Of a stretch of DNA of 64,000 nt, positions 60,545-64,000 are shown piece after piece; the first letter of the stretch is position 1, and each line of letters starts with the position of its first letter. The stretch lies in contig CAVYXG010000001.1 of assembly GCA_963772375.1 (NCBI GenBank), positions 124,001 to 188,000 of the forward strand. Reading direction: 5' to 3'. Source of the stretch: DATBHM01 sp963772375. Lineage in GTDB: Bacteria > Actinomycetota > UBA4738 > JACQTL01. A program made the position numbers and the translations under genes. Under the pieces are notes generated by a model that saw only the letters and a program-made list of their open reading frames with translations, ran no database searches and was not told the origin of the DNA.

Positions 60545-61603
60545 ATGGACGCCTCGACGGCCCTCAGCACGCTCGACGCCGAGCTCGGACGTGGCCGACA
60601 GCTGTTCGCCGCTGCGGCCACGCTCGAGGAGCTGGAGCGCGCCCAGACCTCGGTCATGGGCCGGAAATCGACGTTCGGCGAGGTCCAGCGGTCCCTCGGG
60701 CAGCTCGACGAGGCCGAACGCCGCGACGTCGGCCGCCGGGCCAACGAGGTCCGCGCCGAGCTGCAGCAGGCCCTGGACGCCCGTCGGGAGGAGCTCCAGG
60801 CCACCGAGCGGACCGCGCAGCTCGAACGCGACCGCGTGGACGTCACGCTCCCCGGCCGCCGCTCGCGGCCCGGCTCCCTGCACCCGCTCACGGTCACCGA
60901 ACGGGAGATCGTCGAGGTGTTCACCCGGCTCGGGTACCGGGTCGTGGAGGGCCCGGAGGTGGAGACCGACTGGTACAACTTCACCGCCCTCAACATCCCC
61001 GAGGACCATCCGGCCCGCGGCGAGAAGGACACGATCTACGTCGACGTCCCCGGGCGCTCCGACCTCCTGCTGCGAACCGAGACGTCCGCCATGCAGATCC
61101 GGACCATGGAGCGACAGGAGCCGCCGGTCTACGTCATCGCGCCCGGGCGGGTGTTCCGGCAGGACACGCCCGACCCCACCCACATGCCGGTGTTCCACCA
61201 GGTCGAGGGCCTCGCGGTCGACGAGGGGCTGTCGATGACCGACCTCCGGGGCACGCTGGCCGCATTCGCGAACGCGATGTTCGGCGAGCACACGAAGACG
61301 AGGTTCACGCCGGACTACTTCCCGTTCGTCGAACCCGGCGGACAGCTCGAGGTCACCTGCTTCGTGTGCGGCGGGTCGGGCTGCCGGACGTGCAAGGACA
61401 GCGGCTGGATCGAGCTGCTGGGATGCGGCATGGTCCACCCGAACGTCCTGACCAACGTGGGCTACGACCCCGAGCGGTACACGGGGTTCGCGTTCGGCCT
61501 CGGGATCGAACGCGTCGCCCTGGCCCGGTACGGCATCCCGGACATGCGCCTGCTGTACTCGGGCGACGTGCGGTTCCTCGAGCAGTTCACCGAGGTGTCC
61601 TGA
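60545..61603 (+). CDS. pheS: Phenylalanine-tRNA ligase alpha subunit
   Basis: 352 residues. N-terminal coiled coil (residues 1-95) that binds tRNA, then the class II core: HPLTVTEREIVEVFTRLGY, GPEVETDWYNFTALNIPEDHPAR, LLRTETSAMQIRTM, PGRVFRQDTPDPTHMPVFHQVEG and motif 3 GFAFGLGIERVALARYGI. A CxxC pair (CFVCGGSGCRTC) is present as in many bacterial PheS. Followed by pheT after one base. Confidence 0.97.
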   Translation: MDASTALSTLDAELGRGRQLFAAAATLEELERAQTSVMGRKSTFGEVQRSLGQLDEAERRDVGRRANEVRAELQQALDARREELQATERTAQLERDRVDVTLPGRRSRPGSLHPLTVTEREIVEVFTRLGYRVVEGPEVETDWYNFTALNIPEDHPARGEKDTIYVDVPGRSDLLLRTETSAMQIRTMERQEPPVYVIAPGRVFRQDTPDPTHMPVFHQVEGLAVDEGLSMTDLRGTLAAFANAMFGEHTKTRFTPDYFPFVEPGGQLEVTCFVCGGSGCRTCKDSGWIELLGCGMVHPNVLTNVGYDPERYTGFAFGLGIERVALARYGIPDMRLLYSGDVRFLEQFTEVS

Positions 61604-61604
61604 C

Positions 61605-64000
61605 GTGCGTGTCGTGCTCGGCTGGCTCCGCGAGCTGTGCCCGGTCGACCTCGAGGTGGACGACCTGGCGCGCGTCCTCACGATGCAGGGGGCGAACGTC
61701 GAGGCCGTCATCCGGCCGTGGGACGGCCTGTCCGGCGTGGTCACCGCGCGCGTGCTCGAGGTCCGCGAGCACCCCTCGTCGAACAAGCCGCTGTGGATCG
61801 CGCAGGTCGACGACGGCGACGGCACGCATCAGGTCGTGGCGGGAGTCGGGAACTTCCGCTCCGGCGACGTCGTGCCCTGGGCCCGTCCAGGGGCCCGCGT
61901 CCCGTTCCTCGACGTGGAGCTCGGCCGCAAGAACATGGCCGGCGAGACGTCGAACGGCATGCTGTGCTCGCCGCGCGAGCTGGCCGTCTCGGCCGACCAC
62001 GGCGCGATCCTGATCCTTCCGCCCGACACGCCGGTCGGCGCGGACGTGGCGGCGGAGTTCGGACTGGACGACGTGGTGTTCGACATCGAGGTCAAGCCGA
62101 ACCGCCCCGACCTGATGTCGGTGGCCGGCGTCGCCCGGGAGGTGGCGGCGGCGACCGGCGCGCCGTTCGCCCTGCCGGAGATGGCGCTGGAGGAGTCCGT
62201 CGACGAAGCGGTTGCGGCGGCGACGGTGGAGGTCCGCGACGGGGAACGATGCCCCCGGTACCTGGGCAAGGTCATCCGGGGCGTGAGCATCGGGCCCTCC
62301 CCGATCACGGCCCAGGCCCGGCTGACGGCGGCCGGAATGCGTCCGCTGTCGAACGTCGTCGACGCCACCAACTACGTCATGCTGGAGCTCGGCCAGCCGC
62401 TCCACGGGTTCGACATGGCGCGGCTCGCGGGCCCCGGCATCGTCGTCCGCCTGGCCGAGGAGGGCGAGCGCATCGTCACGCTCGACGACGTCGAGCGCAC
62501 TCTGACCTCCGAGGACCTCGTCATCGCCGACCTCGAGCACGGGGTCGGGATCGCCGGGGTGATGGGCTCCGCCGACGCCGAGGTGTCCGACGCCACGTCC
62601 GACGTGCTGCTCGAGAGCGCGACGTTCCAGCGGCGGAGCATCCTGCGCACCGCCCGCCGTCTGAACCTCCGAACGGAGGCGTCGATGCGGTTCGAGCGGG
62701 GCGTCGACCCCGAGGGTCCCGGCCGGGCGGCCGACCGGGCCGCGCAGCTGATCGCGGTGTGGTCGGGCGGGCAGGTCCTGGCCGGCACGATCGACGTGGG
62801 TCACGAGCACGTCCGCCCGCACGTGGCGGTCCGACCCTCCCGGGCCTCGCTGCTGCTGGGCGAGGAGCTGACCGGCCGGGACGTCCGGGAGGCGTTCGGG
62901 CGGCTCCGCATCGAGGCCGAGGAGCGCGCCGACGACGAGGTGCTCGTCGAGGTGCCGGGATACCGGGTGGACCTCGAGATCGAGGCCGACCTCATCGAGG
63001 ACGTGGCACGGGTCCGGGGATACGACAACATCGCGGCGACCGTCCCGCCGGTGCGACAGTCGGGAGGCCTCCAGCCGTCGTACGCGTTCCGCATGCGGGT
63101 GCGCGAGGCACTCGTGCGGGCCGGCCTCCGCGAGACGCTGTCGCTCTCCTTCGCCTCGGGGGAGGACCTGGCGGTCACCGACGACCACGACGCCGTGCGG
63201 GTGGCCAACCCCCTGGCCGCGAACGAGGCCTTCCTGCGAACCAGCCTGCTGCCCGGACTGCTGGGGGCCCTCCGCCACAACCTCCACCAGGGCGTCCGCT
63301 CGGTGGCGCTGTTCGAGGTCGGCCGGACGTTCTTCCCCCGCGCGGCCTCGGACGATCCGACGGTCATCCCCGTGGAGGAACACGACCGCGTCGGCATCGC
63401 CATGACCGGCGCGGCCTCGTCCGGGTGGCCCGACCCGGTCCGGGAGTTCGACGTCGTCGACCTGAAGGGCGCGGTGGAGTCGCTGATGGCCTCGCTCGGG
63501 ATCGAGGGCTGGGAGGTCGGACCGCCGCCGGGGCCGCTGTTCCATCCGGGGCGCTCCGCGTCGGTGACGATCGGCGACGAGCTCGTCGGGGAGTTCGGCG
63601 AGCTGCACCCGGCCGTGGCCGAGCGAGTCGACCTGCCCGGCCGGGTGGCGATCGCCGAGCTGGAGACGGCCGTCCTGGCGCGGCACGCCACGGGGGAGGT
63701 CGCGTACGCCGAGCTGCCGCGATTCCCGCCAGTGCGCCGCGACCTGGCGTTCATCCTGCCCGCCGGCGTTCCCTCTTGGGCCGTTCACGCCGCGATCTCG
63801 GGCGCGGTGGCCGATCTCGGCGTCGAGGCCGCGCTGTTCGACGTGCACACCGGCCCGCCGATCCCGGAGGGACGCAAGAGCCTGGCGTTCGCGGTGGACC
63901 TCCGCGCGCCGGATCGGACCCTCACCGACGAGGACGCCGCCCGGGCCGTGGCGGCGATCCAGTCGGGGGTCGGCGAGCTCGGCGGCGAGCTCCGCGCCGG
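61605..64000 (+). CDS. pheT: Phenylalanine-tRNA ligase beta subunit, 3' end outside the window
   Basis: 798 residues visible, no stop before the window edge. MRVVLGWLRELCPVDLE start, tRNA-binding OB domain (VVTARVLEVREHPSSNK), B3/B4 editing domain (YLGKVIRGVSIGPSPITAQARL, NVVDATNYVMLELGQPLHGFDM), B5 (IEADLIEDVARVRGYDNI), class II-like core and the beginning of the ferredoxin-fold anticodon domain (ELPRFPPVRRDLAFIL). GTG 61605 follows the pheS stop by one base. Confidence 0.97.
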   Translation, partial: MRVVLGWLRELCPVDLEVDDLARVLTMQGANVEAVIRPWDGLSGVVTARVLEVREHPSSNKPLWIAQVDDGDGTHQVVAGVGNFRSGDVVPWARPGARVPFLDVELGRKNMAGETSNGMLCSPRELAVSADHGAILILPPDTPVGADVAAEFGLDDVVFDIEVKPNRPDLMSVAGVAREVAAATGAPFALPEMALEESVDEAVAAATVEVRDGERCPRYLGKVIRGVSIGPSPITAQARLTAAGMRPLSNVVDATNYVMLELGQPLHGFDMARLAGPGIVVRLAEEGERIVTLDDVERTLTSEDLVIADLEHGVGIAGVMGSADAEVSDATSDVLLESATFQRRSILRTARRLNLRTEASMRFERGVDPEGPGRAADRAAQLIAVWSGGQVLAGTIDVGHEHVRPHVAVRPSRASLLLGEELTGRDVREAFGRLRIEAEERADDEVLVEVPGYRVDLEIEADLIEDVARVRGYDNIAATVPPVRQSGGLQPSYAFRMRVREALVRAGLRETLSLSFASGEDLAVTDDHDAVRVANPLAANEAFLRTSLLPGLLGALRHNLHQGVRSVALFEVGRTFFPRAASDDPTVIPVEEHDRVGIAMTGAASSGWPDPVREFDVVDLKGAVESLMASLGIEGWEVGPPPGPLFHPGRSASVTIGDELVGEFGELHPAVAERVDLPGRVAIAELETAVLARHATGEVAYAELPRFPPVRRDLAFILPAGVPSWAVHAAISGAVADLGVEAALFDVHTGPPIPEGRKSLAFAVDLRAPDRTLTDEDAARAVAAIQSGVGELGGELRA

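Overview
This window is a very GC-rich, gene-dense bacterial chromosome segment that looks like a member of the Actinomycetota outside the well-studied actinomycete genera. Evidence: actinobacterial-type integration host factor next to gmk, an actinobacterial-style PriA without helicase motifs, a mycobacterial-type PyrR-binding leader, and two gene orders that I recall from mycobacteria (alaS-ruvX-mltG-aroE ... aroC-aroK-aroB-aroQ-pepP-efp-nusB, and pyrR-pyrB-pyrC-carAB ... mihF-gmk-rpoZ-coaBC-metK-priA-fmt-rsmB-rib genes). No tRNA, rRNA or CRISPR array was seen. Many starts lie 7-10 bases downstream of a TANNNT box, which suggests frequent leaderless or near-leaderless transcription.

Layout. 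1-2.7 kb: 3' part of alaS, then ruvX. 2.8-5.0 kb: a minus-strand pair (sulfotransferase, APH-like kinase). 5.4-9.1 kb: a Tat-type bicovalent FAD oxidase, mltG and aroE. 9.1-23.8 kb: a type IV pilus locus (Roadblock-like protein, pilB, pilT, pilC, two tandem pilins, three minor-pilin-like genes, a prepilin peptidase, a small HTH gene in an AT-rich island, pilM-N-O-P). Three genes in this locus (first pilin, prepilin peptidase, pilO) show apparent frame disruptions, while I see no internal frame break in the surrounding housekeeping genes. 24.0-26.0 kb: a group II intron with an intact reverse transcriptase, lying between the -10 box and the start codon of aroC. 26.0-31.4 kb: aroC, a fused aroK-aroB, aroQ, an aminopeptidase P-type gene, efp and nusB. 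31.4-32.8 kb: divergent tatA and an ornithine-cyclodeaminase-family gene.

32.8-43.0 kb: the complete UMP pathway operon pyrR-pyrB-pyrC-carA-carB-pyrK-pyrD-pyrF behind a PyrR-binding leader whose Shine-Dalgarno drives a 25-codon leader ORF overlapping pyrR. 43.2-51.7 kb: mihF, gmk, rpoZ, coaBC, metK, priA, def, fmt and rsmB; gmk and priA have no ATG/GTG/TTG where the conserved N-terminus requires one. 51.9-52.8 kb: a REC-GGDDF response regulator. 52.9-56.6 kb: an FMN riboswitch and ribD-ribE-ribBA-ribH, then a cupin. 57.1-58.9 kb: a cold-shock gene and infC-rpmI-rplT. 59.0-60.4 kb: an unusual single ORF fusing a SpoU/TrmH RNA methyltransferase to a histidine-kinase-like module. 60.5 kb to the end: pheS and the first 798 codons of pheT.

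The most interesting observations are the SpoU-histidine kinase fusion, the group II intron sitting at the aroC transcription start, the concentration of frame disruptions in the pilus locus, the pyr leader ORF, and the AT-rich control region in front of pilM.
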